NCBI GenBank assembly: GCA_003009755.1 | Contig: PXUB01000009.1 | Location: 1 to 40,954 of the forward strand | Origin: Thermoplasmatales archaeon SW_10_69_26 | GTDB taxonomy: Archaea; Thermoplasmatota; SW-10-69-26 | Length of the DNA stretch: 40,954 nt | Direction: 5' to 3' | In this document: in pieces, positions 16,016 to 23,365 of the stretch | How positions within the stretch are numbered: the first letter of the stretch is position 1 | Layout: each line of letters begins with the position of its first letter | Notes under the pieces: generated by a model | What the model was told of the DNA's origin: nothing | The model's database searches: none | What the model saw: only the letters and a program-made list of their open reading frames with translations | Position numbers and translations under genes: made by a program

Positions 16016-17647
16016 TCAGGGGTCCTCGGGGGGTACGTACTCCGGCGTGCCCGTCGGCTCCTCCGCGTATCGACGGTAGCCGTACCAGGCTAGCCCGGCC
16101 ACGATCACCAGCAGCAAGATCGCGGTGTTGTAGAACGGCCGGTAGTCCTGGTAGTGGTTCAGCACGTTGAACGGGAACGGGGAGTCCTCTTGACGGGGGA
16201 CGTTGGGCTCCCCGCCGGCGGTCGACGAGGCGAGGTCGTAGGGCGTCTCCGTGTAGAACGTGTACTGTTCTTCGGTGACGCGCCCGAGCGCGTCCTCAGC
16301 CCGGATGATCAACTGGTGACGGCCCGGGTCGAGGATCTCCGGCTCGATCACCGCCTCCCAGGCGAGGCCCTCGTCCGTCCGTTGCGTCTGAAGCTCCTCC
16401 ATCGGCGAGCCGTCCACGGACCCCATCACCCGCACGATCGGTTCCCGGGGGTCTTGGGAGGCCACCGTGCCTTCGAAGGTCTCGACCGACTCGACGATGC
16501 TTCGCCTGTACTTGGGTTCCATCGTGATCTGCGCATCGCGGAACAAGCGAACCTCGCGGAGGTCGGAGACGTACAGTTGCCGGGTCCCCTCCTGGGAGTC
16601 GGCCTCGCCACGGATGTTCTGCTCGTAGACGAGGTGGTCGTCGCCGCAGGTCCCGCTGAACGTCTCGGCGCCGAACATGATCGTGCCGTCGACGAAGCGG
16701 TCCCACAGGGCGACGGCGGACGCCTCGGTCGTGGACGTGCCCGGCTGGTCCCACACGACCCCGGCCTCGCAGTGATCGAGGCAGCGGTGGGGGTACACGC
16801 TGGTGCGGAACTTGTCCAGCCCCGTCGTGAGGTTGTACAGCGTCGTGTACGTTCCGCGGGTGAACTCGCCGCCGTACTTGGCGATCCAGGCCAGGCCTGC
16901 CGGCCCGAGCTCGGGGCCGTCGGTGACGTGGTACAGGCCTTCGACCTCGGTCACGTTCCCGTTCCGGGTGTCCTTGATGTGGAACTTCGCGCTGCGCTGG
17001 GACCCCTCGCCCCAGGCGAGCCAGGGGCCGTGGGCCGCGGGTTCGCCGACGATCTCGCGGCCACCGAGCGGTTCGGTGGTCTCCCCCGTGTCGGGATCGA
17101 AGGCCTTCAGGATGCGCTTGTCGTCCTGATGCACGGCGTAGTAGAGGGTGCCGTCGGCACCGAACGTCGGGCTGGACTCGATGTTGCCCTCGTCGGGGAC
17201 GTTGCGGATCCGGCCCGAGTCGAGATCGAGGACGGCGAGGTTCTCGTTGCGGGGATCTTCAGAGGGGTGGATCGTCCAAGCGACGTGGTCGCCCTCGATG
17301 ATCGGCGCCTTCTCGTCGTGGTCGGTGTTGGTGAGGGGGACGGCGGTGATGTTCTCTTCGGAGATGTTGGCCAGCATGATGTCCCAGGTCTCGTTCTCGC
17401 CCGGCAAGCGCTCCTGCCAGACGATGCGAGGGCCGTCCATGTCGGGGTTGAGCTGTTCGGCGAACTCGCGCTCGGGAGTGATCGGGAAGCCCGTGCCGCG
17501 CTCCTCGGACGCGTTCGCGTCGTCCTCGTCCCCCGTCTCTCCCTGGCCCTGGTCCCCGGCGTGGGCGAGGGCGGGCGGCACCGCGGCCTGGACCAACAAG
17601 ACCAGGGCGGCGACGACGGCGAAACGCACGGCACGGTCCACGTCCAT
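16016..17647 (-). CDS. Exported TolB-like beta-propeller protein with C-terminal membrane anchor
   Basis: This 543-residue protein starts at ATG 17647, which opens directly into a signal peptide (AVRFAVVAALVLLVQAAVPPALAHA). Residues about 70-420 hold repeated blades with TolB/WD40-like phrases such as GPRIVWQERLPGENETWDI, APIIEGDHVAWTIHP, SSPTFGADGTLYYAV, AAHGPWLAWGEG and GPAGLAWIAKYGG. Residues about 425-490 look like an Ig-type beta-sandwich (PIVRVMGSVDGSP, HQLIIRAEDALGRV). A C-terminal helix (about 513-531, AILLLVIVAGLAWYGY) and a short charged tail anchor it. A longer start at 17692 would place 15 polar residues before the signal. Predicted surface protein for binding or sensing; no enzyme motif seen. 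Confidence 0.75.
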   Translation of the reverse strand: MDVDRAVRFAVVAALVLLVQAAVPPALAHAGDQGQGETGDEDDANASEERGTGFPITPEREFAEQLNPDMDGPRIVWQERLPGENETWDIMLANISEENITAVPLTNTDHDEKAPIIEGDHVAWTIHPSEDPRNENLAVLDLDSGRIRNVPDEGNIESSPTFGADGTLYYAVHQDDKRILKAFDPDTGETTEPLGGREIVGEPAAHGPWLAWGEGSQRSAKFHIKDTRNGNVTEVEGLYHVTDGPELGPAGLAWIAKYGGEFTRGTYTTLYNLTTGLDKFRTSVYPHRCLDHCEAGVVWDQPGTSTTEASAVALWDRFVDGTIMFGAETFSGTCGDDHLVYEQNIRGEADSQEGTRQLYVSDLREVRLFRDAQITMEPKYRRSIVESVETFEGTVASQDPREPIVRVMGSVDGSPMEELQTQRTDEGLAWEAVIEPEILDPGRHQLIIRAEDALGRVTEEQYTFYTETPYDLASSTAGGEPNVPRQEDSPFPFNVLNHYQDYRPFYNTAILLLVIVAGLAWYGYRRYAEEPTGTPEYVPPEDP

Positions 17648-17731
17648 GGAGCCTTGTCTGGATTGTTCCCGAGGGACCGGTTCAAGACCCATGTGTAACG
17701 CCTCGTGGTCACACCCTCGTCGCCGGGGAGC

Positions 17732-18172
17732 TCAGAACTCTTCGAGGCTGGCTTGCGGTTCGCGATTGCGTTGTCGAGCGCGGGCGAGCGCAGCCTCGAG
17801 GATCGCCTCCAATCGCTCGCCGCGGGAGCGTTGATCGGGGTACTCGCTGCTCCACCGCTTCCAGTACGGGCGCTTGTGCGCCAGCTTGTACTTCAGCCCC
17901 TGCATCAGGGTCTGGTAGCTGTCTTTGTCGATCTTCTGGACGCGCTGGTGGCCGAGGATGTACCAATGGTACTTGGTGCCGGGATCGGCGCCCGAGCCCT
18001 CCGGGGCGGGGTCCCTGCGTCGCTTCTTGGAGGAGAAGGAGAACGACCAGCGGTCGGGGCCCTTTTTCTCTTCCTCCCAGCGGCCGTCGGGGTAGCGCCA
18101 CTCGTGGGTGCCGCCGACCGGCATCCCGGAGTATCGTTGCCCGTCGTGTTCCTTGACGTCGTCGTATCCCAT
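17732..18172 (-). CDS. Conserved hypothetical, basic Trp/Tyr-rich cytoplasmic protein
   Basis: This 146-residue protein begins MGYDDVKEHDGQRYSGMPVG. It has no signal or membrane segment and is rich in Trp, Tyr, Lys and Arg: HEWRYPDGRWEEEKKGPDRW, SSKKRRRDPAPEG, GTKYHWYILGHQRVQKIDK and HKRPYWKRWSSEYPD. The composition would suit nucleic-acid or polyanion binding, but I recognise no named domain. A GAGGGAGAA ribosome site and a TATA-like GGGTTTTTGC (about 34 nt upstream) support the ATG at 18172 over longer readings that run through Arg-rich shadow sequence. Confidence 0.65.
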   Translation of the reverse strand: MGYDDVKEHDGQRYSGMPVGGTHEWRYPDGRWEEEKKGPDRWSFSFSSKKRRRDPAPEGSGADPGTKYHWYILGHQRVQKIDKDSYQTLMQGLKYKLAHKRPYWKRWSSEYPDQRSRGERLEAILEAALARARQRNREPQASLEEF

Positions 18173-18255
18173 CGACGAACGGTTCTCCCTCACCTGCAAA
18201 AACCCATGCCGCATGACCCCGAAACTACAGGCCCGGAGGACGGTGCCAGGCGCGA

Positions 18256-18642
18256 TCAGGCGGTCGCGACGTCCGCGGTGATCGTTCCGGTCGTGGCAAC
18301 CGACTCGCCCTCCGAGCCGCCGACGACGGGATCGCCGACGGCCACGCGCACCTGAGCGGCGCCCGACGACGGCACATCCACGGTGCTGGATGTGCCCACC
18401 CACGTGCCCTCGCCGCTCGTGTCGGACGCGTCGTCGAAGGGGCCGTTGTCGGCCGGTTGGAACGTCCCATATGCCGCTTGCTCGACGTCGCTGACGTCGT
18501 CGACCGTCACGTCGACCGAGGACGCCCCCGCGGGCACCTCGAAGCAGGCTCCGCCGAGGTTCGCATCGGTACCGCACCCGGTCGCGACGCCGCCAACGTC
18601 ACGACCGCGAGAAGCCCGACGGTTCGTCCGTGGACGATCCAA
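18256..18642 (-). pseudogene. Small secreted beta-sandwich protein, probably frameshifted in its signal peptide
   Basis: Residues 18-128 of this reading frame look like a real small secreted domain: GCGTDANLGGACFEVPAGAS, VDVTVDDVSDVEQAAYGTF and PSSGAAQVRVAVGDP, ending GTITADVATA. The frame begins at a TTG with an Arg-rich, non-hydrophobic stretch, whereas another frame over the same DNA reads WIVHGRTVGLLAVVTLAA, a plausible signal peptide. A one-base change near 18575-18590 would join signal and domain, so I read this as a broken gene or a sequencing error. If intact, it would need a different secretion route. Confidence 0.45.
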
Positions 18643-18778
18643 ACCTCGACGGGTCGGCGAGCTCCCGGACGGAAACGAGCAGCGGCGGTCGGGGGTGGGG
18701 TGTGAGGAGACCCCAGGCGCTCGGGACGACGTTCGCGGTCTCGGGGGTGCTCACGAGCCCCCATTGCCACCTCGGGCG

Positions 18779-19043
18779 CGTGGCGCCTCTCGACGGCCGG
18801 TCTTCCCCGCCCTCTCCGGACGACGGGCGCTCGAGGGCTCGCTTGTCGTCCGGAGACTCAGACGGAGCCTCGCTGCCGCCTCGGATCCGTCGAGCTTCTC
18901 AGCCGCCGTTCGTGGCGCTTCTCGACGGCCGGTCTTCCCCGGGTCTCTCCGCACGACGGGCGCTCGAGGGCTCGCTTGTCGTGCGGAGACTCAGACGGAT
19001 CCTCGCTGCCGCCTCGGATCCGTCGAGCTTCTCAGCCGCCCAG
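18779..19043. repeat. Tandem repeat of two 132/133-bp units with a covarying 12-bp stem
   Basis: Unit 1 (18779-18910) and unit 2 (18911-19043) are nearly identical over their whole length, with a one-base indel and a few substitutions. Each contains a perfect 12-bp inverted repeat: TCTCCGGACGAC / GTCGTCCGGAGA at 18813-18824 / 18845-18856, and TCTCCGCACGAC / GTCGTGCGGAGA at 18946-18957 / 18978-18989. The differing base pair changed on both arms (G-C to C-G), so pairing is preserved. No gene is supported between 18643 and 19072. Confidence 0.8.
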
Positions 19044-19072
19044 CTGAACGGAAGATGAGGCCGGCTGAGAAG
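19028..19072 (-). terminator. 11-bp hairpin directly 3' of tRNA-Val
   Basis: On the minus strand CTTCTCAGCCG (19072-19062) pairs with CGGCTGAGAAG (19038-19028). The arm begins at the base after the tRNA discriminator, so it could end transcription or guide 3' processing. The far arm is part of repeat unit 2. Confidence 0.5.
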
Positions 19073-19145
19073 TGGGCCCGGCCTGATTCGAACAGGCGAA
19101 CTTCGCCGTGTGAAGGCGACGTCATAACCACTAGACCACGGGCCC
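19073..19145 (-). tRNA. tRNA-Val (anticodon CAC)
   Basis: 73 nt with acceptor GGGCCCG / CGGGCCC and discriminator A, D-loop TAGTGGTTATGA, anticodon stem TCGCC / GGCGA with loop TTCACAC giving anticodon CAC (valine, GTG codons), and T-arm CCTG-TTCGAAT-CAGG. There is no intron and no encoded CCA. A TATA-like box lies about 29 nt upstream. Confidence 0.93.
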
Positions 19146-19168
19146 GGCACCGCCGGCAAAACAGACCG

Positions 19169-19178
19169 GGTATTTAGC
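19169..19178 (-). promoter_or_regulatory. TATA-like box for tRNA-Val
   Basis: GCTAAATACC on the minus strand, centred about 29 nt before the tRNA 5' end. It is divergent from the CPBP protease promoter at 19221-19230. Confidence 0.55.
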
Positions 19179-19220
19179 CCCTTGCTTCCTTGGCCCGATG
19201 TCTCGGCGTTCGGGCCCACG

Positions 19221-19230
19221 CTTTTAGGCC
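19221..19230 (+). promoter_or_regulatory. TATA-like box for the CPBP protease gene
   Basis: CTTTTAGGCC is centred 26 nt before the GTG at 19250, which decides that start and implies a leaderless transcript. Confidence 0.5.
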
Positions 19231-19249
19231 CGAGCAACATCCCCGCTTC

Positions 19250-20185
19250 GTGGCCGCTCCCGTCGCTGCGCGTGGTCTCTCGATCGCCGGCGCCTTGGCG
19301 GTCCTCGCCCTCGTCATCGTGCCCGCCGTCGACACCCTGATCGACGACCCGATCACGGCGATCGGGGGCTTGGCGGCAGGGCTGCCGTTCCTCGTCTTCC
19401 TGACCTGGATCGCGGTGGCCCCCGACCACGCCGACGACCAGATGACCCGGATCGGGGTCGACCTCTCCGAACCCCGGCACCTGGTCGGCCTGGCGATCCA
19501 CGTCGCGTTCGCTTGGATCGTGTTCGCCGGCACCATCATCCGCACCACCGAGGCCCTGTCCGTCTACCTGGAGACCGGCCAACACCCGGCCGCGAGCCGG
19601 GAGTTCGGCGGCGCCGGCATCGTGTTCGGCCTCGTGTTGTCCCTGATCTTGTTCGTCGTGGCCGCGGTCACCTGGCTGTGGCTCGTCGACGACCGGGACC
19701 TGGACGGCATGGTGGAGGAGCTGCGCCTGCAGCTCGACGGCCTGCCGCGCGGCGTCGTGTGGGGCGTTCTCGCCACGCTGGCGGGTTTCGTCATCCTGGC
19801 CGGCGTCAGCTTCGTCCTCCAGCAGCTGGGCGTCCAGCCCGACAACCCGCAGGCCGACGCCATCGCGAACGCGCTCTCCCCCTGGTCGGCGGTGCTGGTC
19901 GCCGCCCTCGCGGGGATGGGCGAGGAGCTTTACTTCCGCGGGTTCCTGCTCGACCGGGTGGGTAACCTCGCCCAGGCGGGCCTGTTCGCGATCGTGCACG
20001 CGACCTACCTGACCGCCTTCCAGGTCATCCTGCCGTTCGCGCTCGGCCTCGCGTTCGGTTGGTTGGTCCGGAAGACGAACCTCTGGACGGCGATCATCTC
20101 GCACACGCTGTTCAACGCCGTCATGCTTCTCGTGGCTATCTACGCCAGCGAGAGCGGCGGCCTCGCACTGGTCTTCCCGTTGTGA
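19250..20185 (+). CDS. CPBP family intramembrane metalloprotease (CAAX/Abi type)
   Basis: This 311-residue polytopic membrane protein has about eight hydrophobic segments. The C-terminal CPBP motifs are intact: EELYFRG (E225, E226, R230), FAIVHA (H250), and IISHTLFNA (H285, N289). These residues form the glutamate/histidine active site of Rce1-like proteases. Archaeal members are associated with prenyl-protein processing, stress or bacteriocin-immunity-like functions; the substrate here is unknown. The GTG start at 19250 is supported by the promoter spacing. An upstream TTG at 19190 would add a soluble stretch that overlaps the promoter. Initiator tRNA-Met follows on the same strand. Confidence 0.88.
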   Translation: MAAPVAARGLSIAGALAVLALVIVPAVDTLIDDPITAIGGLAAGLPFLVFLTWIAVAPDHADDQMTRIGVDLSEPRHLVGLAIHVAFAWIVFAGTIIRTTEALSVYLETGQHPAASREFGGAGIVFGLVLSLILFVVAAVTWLWLVDDRDLDGMVEELRLQLDGLPRGVVWGVLATLAGFVILAGVSFVLQQLGVQPDNPQADAIANALSPWSAVLVAALAGMGEELYFRGFLLDRVGNLAQAGLFAIVHATYLTAFQVILPFALGLAFGWLVRKTNLWTAIISHTLFNAVMLLVAIYASESGGLALVFPL

Positions 20186-20230
20186 CGGGGCGCAACAGGA
20201 TGCCACGGGTCGGGAACCCCCGGCCCACAA

Positions 20231-20245
20231 CCATTATGTGAATCC
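20231..20245 (+). promoter_or_regulatory. TATA-like box for initiator tRNA-Met
   Basis: CCATTATGTGAATCC, about 53 nt before the tRNA. It would give a 5' leader of roughly 27 nt. Confidence 0.35.
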
Positions 20246-20289
20246 CCTGGTTTGCCGCGGCCCCGACGTGAGGTCGTCGGGCCCAACGT

Positions 20290-20364
20290 AGCGGGGTGGG
20301 GTAGCCAGGAGATCCCGTCGGGCTCATAACCCGGAGATCGGTGGTTCAAATCCACCCCCCGCTA
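20290..20364 (+). tRNA. Initiator tRNA-Met (anticodon CAT)
   Basis: 75 nt with acceptor AGCGGGG / CCCCGCT, so the first pair is A1-U72 as in archaeal and eukaryotic initiators, and discriminator A. The anticodon arm has the three consecutive G-C pairs (GGG-CTCATAA-CCC) diagnostic of initiator tRNA. The T-arm is GTGG-TTCAAAT-CCAC. There is no intron and no encoded CCA. Confidence 0.95.
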
Positions 20365-20368
20365 TCCT

Positions 20369-20798
20369 TCTTCGAGACCTCTCTTCGGTTCTCCCGTCGA
20401 GCGTCCGCCGTGAGCTCTCACGCTGACGGCGTCGCTCTGCTTCGAGGTGCCTCCGGCACCTCTGCATCGATCTCCTTGTCAGCGAGAGCTCACGGGTTCT
20501 CGCGATAGGCGCCGGACGCTCTCGGTGCGAACCTCATCGAGGTCTCTCGAAGGATCGCCCCCGTCACCGCGATAACGTGAAACGAAGTCCATCCCCTCCG
20601 CTCCTCCGCGGTCTTCCATCGAACCCCTTGTCAGCGACCGCTCTCGGCTCGCGCGGTACCTGCCCGACGGCCTCGGTGCGGACCGTCATCGAGGTCTCTC
20701 GAAGGATCGCCTCGTCACCGCGATAACGTGAAACGGAGTCCATCCCTCCCGCTCCTCCGCGGTCTTGCATCGAACCCCTTGTCAGTGACCGTTCTCGG
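20369..20798. repeat. Three tandem units of about 151 bp after initiator tRNA-Met, sharing an 18-bp core
   Basis: Units 2 (20521-20647) and 3 (20672-20798) are near-identical; unit 1 (20369-20495) is degenerate. Each ends in a related 18-mer: GTCAGCGAGAGCTCACGG (20478), GTCAGCGACCGCTCTCGG (20630) and GTCAGTGACCGTTCTCGG (20781), i.e. steps of 152 and 151 bp. Unit 1 has rearranged into nested perfect or near-perfect inverted repeats: 20399-20407 / 20513-20521 (9 bp), 20408-20427 / 20478-20495, and 20444-20451 / 20455-20462 (8 bp). No coding region is supported between 20365 and 20922. Confidence 0.75.
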
Positions 20799-20922
20799 GT
20801 TATGTCATCCGCACGAGAGCCTCGGGCCAGTCCAGAGACCGGTGGGACCTCTGAGAGGAAGAGAGGTGGGATGGTAACCCGACAACCAGAAGGCCAAAAG
20901 GCCAGCCCGTCGATCCAACCAC

Positions 20923-22032
20923 ATGCGGTCGAAGCTGCTGGTTGCGATCGGAATCCTCCTCGGTTCGTTCACCCTCGCGGGTTGCCTGGGGGACTCCGGA
21001 GAGCAAGCCCCAGACCCAGCGCAGCCGGCGTCGGCGTTGAGCCATCGAGACGTTGCTGACGAGGCTGCTCGAGCTTGGAACGAGGAGGCCGAACTCGTCA
21101 GCGTGGCGGGGGGCGAGGGCACCCTCGAAGCGCTCGTCTCGGAGGGTTCCCTGCGTTTCCTGCCGACCTTTGTGAACGGGACGCAAGCCCAGCTCGGTGA
21201 CGGTCAGTCCAGCGCCTGGGCCTTCGAGTACCGGGCCGGCGACCAGGGCTACGGGGTCGTGGTCGAAGCTAACGGGACGATCAGCACTGAACAGGAGATC
21301 CCCCTGGGATCGGATCGACCCGTCGGCGACGATCTCGTCGATTCCACGACCGCCATCGACCGCCTCTATGCCCAATCGGAAGCCTTCGGAGAGGGCCAGA
21401 CACCGCGGGCCTTCGCCTATGCGCTTTACAACGCAACCGAGCACGACGGATCGGTGTGGGCGTTGGGAAAGCTAAGCGGGAACGAGCCGACGGTCAGCTT
21501 GATCGACGCCGACACGGGCAACTTCCTAGGAATCGTCGAAGACGGGCGAGACCCGATCACGCCCCAAGGTCGCGTCATCGGTCCCCAGCAGCCACCCCGC
21601 GTCGCGGACGGGGGATCCGGTCAGGCTGACGCGACGAACGACGCAGACGCTTGGGCGATCTTCCTGCAGGGCGACAACCATCCGAACCTCGGGTTCCGGC
21701 TCGTCGCCGAGGAGCCCGTAACCGGCGTGCTGAACGCCACGCTGATGCGAGACGGCCGGTCGTTGACCTCGATCGAGGTCGACGCGGTGGAATCGGAGGC
21801 TCGCGGGGAGTGGCCGCGGCCTCGTTCGGGGGATTTCGTGATCGAGGTCGACCTGCAGCAAGGGGCCAGCCAAGCCTACACTGTGCAGTGGTGTGCGCCC
21901 GGCCGCGACGACGGCGATCCGAAGAACGAGGCCTGCTCGAAGCCCGGGCCCGAGGAGGAGGTCGAGGTCGCGACGGGCACGGACGGCCTGGGGCCGGAAT
22001 CCCGTGGGCCTGCGGGCTCCCGAGGCGGTTAG
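20923..22032 (+). CDS. Exported lipoprotein of unknown function
   Basis: This 369-residue protein begins MRSKLLVAIGILLGSFTLAG followed by Cys20. That is a signal peptide with a lipobox (TLAGC), so the mature protein should be lipid-anchored outside the cell. The ectodomain is acidic with a few NGT/NAT sequons (FVNGTQAQ, VEANGTIS, YNATEHDG, LNATLM). Residues about 40-200 read like an alpha/beta sensor-type domain and 230-330 like a beta-sandwich, with a Cys pair near residues 326-341 (QWCAPGRDDG, NEACSKPG). I recognise no family. ATG 20923 lies about 26 nt after a CCAAAAGG TATA-like sequence. The stop overlaps that of the convergent hydrolase gene. Confidence 0.75.
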   Translation: MRSKLLVAIGILLGSFTLAGCLGDSGEQAPDPAQPASALSHRDVADEAARAWNEEAELVSVAGGEGTLEALVSEGSLRFLPTFVNGTQAQLGDGQSSAWAFEYRAGDQGYGVVVEANGTISTEQEIPLGSDRPVGDDLVDSTTAIDRLYAQSEAFGEGQTPRAFAYALYNATEHDGSVWALGKLSGNEPTVSLIDADTGNFLGIVEDGRDPITPQGRVIGPQQPPRVADGGSGQADATNDADAWAIFLQGDNHPNLGFRLVAEEPVTGVLNATLMRDGRSLTSIEVDAVESEARGEWPRPRSGDFVIEVDLQQGASQAYTVQWCAPGRDDGDPKNEACSKPGPEEEVEVATGTDGLGPESRGPAGSRGG

Positions 22033-22868
22033 GGTGCTCGACCCCGCTTCGTGTCGCCGATCTCCTCGACGAAGCCGCGCACGGCGGCGTTGAACGCGGC
22101 CGGTTGGTCGAGGTGGGCGGCGTGGCCGGCGGCGGCGATCTCCTCGAGCAGGACGTCGGGCAGGTGCGCGGCCAGGTGCTCGGCTTGGCGTTCGACGAAC
22201 CCCAGGTCGTCCTCGCCGTGGAGGACGAGCGTGGGCACCGTGATCTGTGACAGGTCGATCGGGTGCTCGTGGGCGTGGGCCATCGCGCGGACGACCTTGG
22301 CGAACTCGTCGGTCTCCATGCCCGGCTGAGACTGACGCAGGCGCTGGATCTTCCCGTCGTCGCCGCTGGAGCCGGCGAACAGGTGCTCGGTGAGCCACAC
22401 GTTGGCTTTCTCCACGCGTTGGTAGCCAAGCAACCGAGCAGACCCGACGAGGCCGGGCAACACGACCCGGCGCAGGAACCGCTCGCCGGCGGTCAAGATC
22501 TTGGGCGTGAAGGGGTCGGCGAGGACGAGGCCGCCGAGCTCGTCTGGGTGCTTGGCGGCGTGGGCCTGGGCGATGAGCCCGCCCATCGAGTGGGCGCACA
22601 CAAGCGGGTTCTCCAGGTCGAGCTGCTCGATCAACGCTTGCAGGTCGTCGGCGAAGAGATCGATCGTGTACGGGTTCTCGTCGCTGGGGCCGGTGCGTCC
22701 GTGGCCGCGCAGGTCGTAGGTGACGGCCTGGTGGGTGGCGCCGAGCTCGCGGGCCTGGGGCCGCCAGAAGCCGTGGTCCACGATGGGTGCGTGGACGAAC
22801 ACGATCGGGGTGCCTCGACCGGCGGGCTCGTAGTACGTCGTGATCCCGTTCGTCTCGACGTGGGGCAT
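22029..22868 (-). CDS. Alpha/beta-fold hydrolase
   Basis: This 279-residue soluble hydrolase has the full catalytic set: nucleophile S94 in CAHSMGG, acid D220/D221 in LVLHGEDDLGF, and H249 in AAAGHAAHLDQP. The oxyanion loop is VFVHAPIVDHGFW (residues 23-35) and the DLRGHGRTGPS motif follows at 52-62. This layout fits carboxylesterases, C-C hydrolases or lactonases of the MhpC/PcaD type; the substrate cannot be read from the sequence. ATG 22868 starts MPHVETNGITTYYE, the usual beginning of the family. A 20-residue longer start adds nothing recognisable. Confidence 0.88.
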   Translation of the reverse strand: MPHVETNGITTYYEPAGRGTPIVFVHAPIVDHGFWRPQARELGATHQAVTYDLRGHGRTGPSDENPYTIDLFADDLQALIEQLDLENPLVCAHSMGGLIAQAHAAKHPDELGGLVLADPFTPKILTAGERFLRRVVLPGLVGSARLLGYQRVEKANVWLTEHLFAGSSGDDGKIQRLRQSQPGMETDEFAKVVRAMAHAHEHPIDLSQITVPTLVLHGEDDLGFVERQAEHLAAHLPDVLLEEIAAAGHAAHLDQPAAFNAAVRGFVEEIGDTKRGRAP

Positions 22869-22960
22869 CGCGGCGCTCGCCGATGGCCGGCCCTGCCTGT
22901 GAGCTTTCGCCTCGGATGAGGTTCGCAAGGCTCTTGGCCGGGCAGGGGGTCGTCTCTGTC

Positions 22961-23365
22961 GTGGCCGAGGACCGGTTGCGTCGGACGCGGCAGCTGTTGT
23001 GGTTGGGGATCGCCGTGTTCGTGCTCGGGGTGGCGTGGGATGGCATCTGGCACAGCCGCAACCCGCAGGCGCTCGAGACCGGGTGGCGGCTGCTGGAGGC
23101 CCACGGCATCATGTACGCGGGTATGGTCGTCGCCCTCGGCGGCGGCGTGTTCGCGTTCCGAGGCCGCAGGGCGCCGCCTGTCGCCAGCTGGTACGGGCTC
23201 GCTACCGGGGGAGCGTTGGCGCAGCTCGTCGGCTCGGGCTGGGACGCCTGGGCACACGCGGGCGGCAGCGAGGCGGCCGTGGCTCACCTCGTGTCGCGCC
23301 TGGGCCTGTTGGCGTTGCTGGCCGGCGCGATCGCAGCCTCGGTGCAGGCGCGGCGGTCGAGCTAG
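22961..23365 (+). CDS. Small four-helix membrane protein with duplicated WD-x-x-W-H motif
   Basis: The GTG at 22961 gives 134 residues (MAEDRLRRTRQLLWLG...), about 30 nt after an AAGGCTCTTGG TATA-like stretch. Earlier in-frame ATGs at 22883 and 22916 are possible but add polar residues. Four hydrophobic helices are visible at about residues 12-29, 48-66, 78-93 and 107-127. The first half has WDGIWH (26-31), E39, H48 and Y52; the second half has WDAWAH (94-99) and H109, so the protein looks internally duplicated. The histidines sit at helix ends and could bind heme or metal. The family is unknown to me, though similar D-x-x-W-H plus E...H patterns occur in haloarchaeal membrane proteins as far as I recall. 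Confidence 0.6.
   Translation: MAEDRLRRTRQLLWLGIAVFVLGVAWDGIWHSRNPQALETGWRLLEAHGIMYAGMVVALGGGVFAFRGRRAPPVASWYGLATGGALAQLVGSGWDAWAHAGGSEAAVAHLVSRLGLLALLAGAIAASVQARRSS

Noticed and set aside
18383-19177. Plus-strand frame over the 132-bp repeats, apparently encoding a repeated peptide
   Set aside because: The repeat has a one-base indel between units, so the two units are not in the same frame. The conserved feature is base pairing, not protein.
18779-20798. CRISPR array
   Set aside because: The units are 132-151 bp, only two or three copies, with no short repeat/unique spacer alternation and no cas genes.
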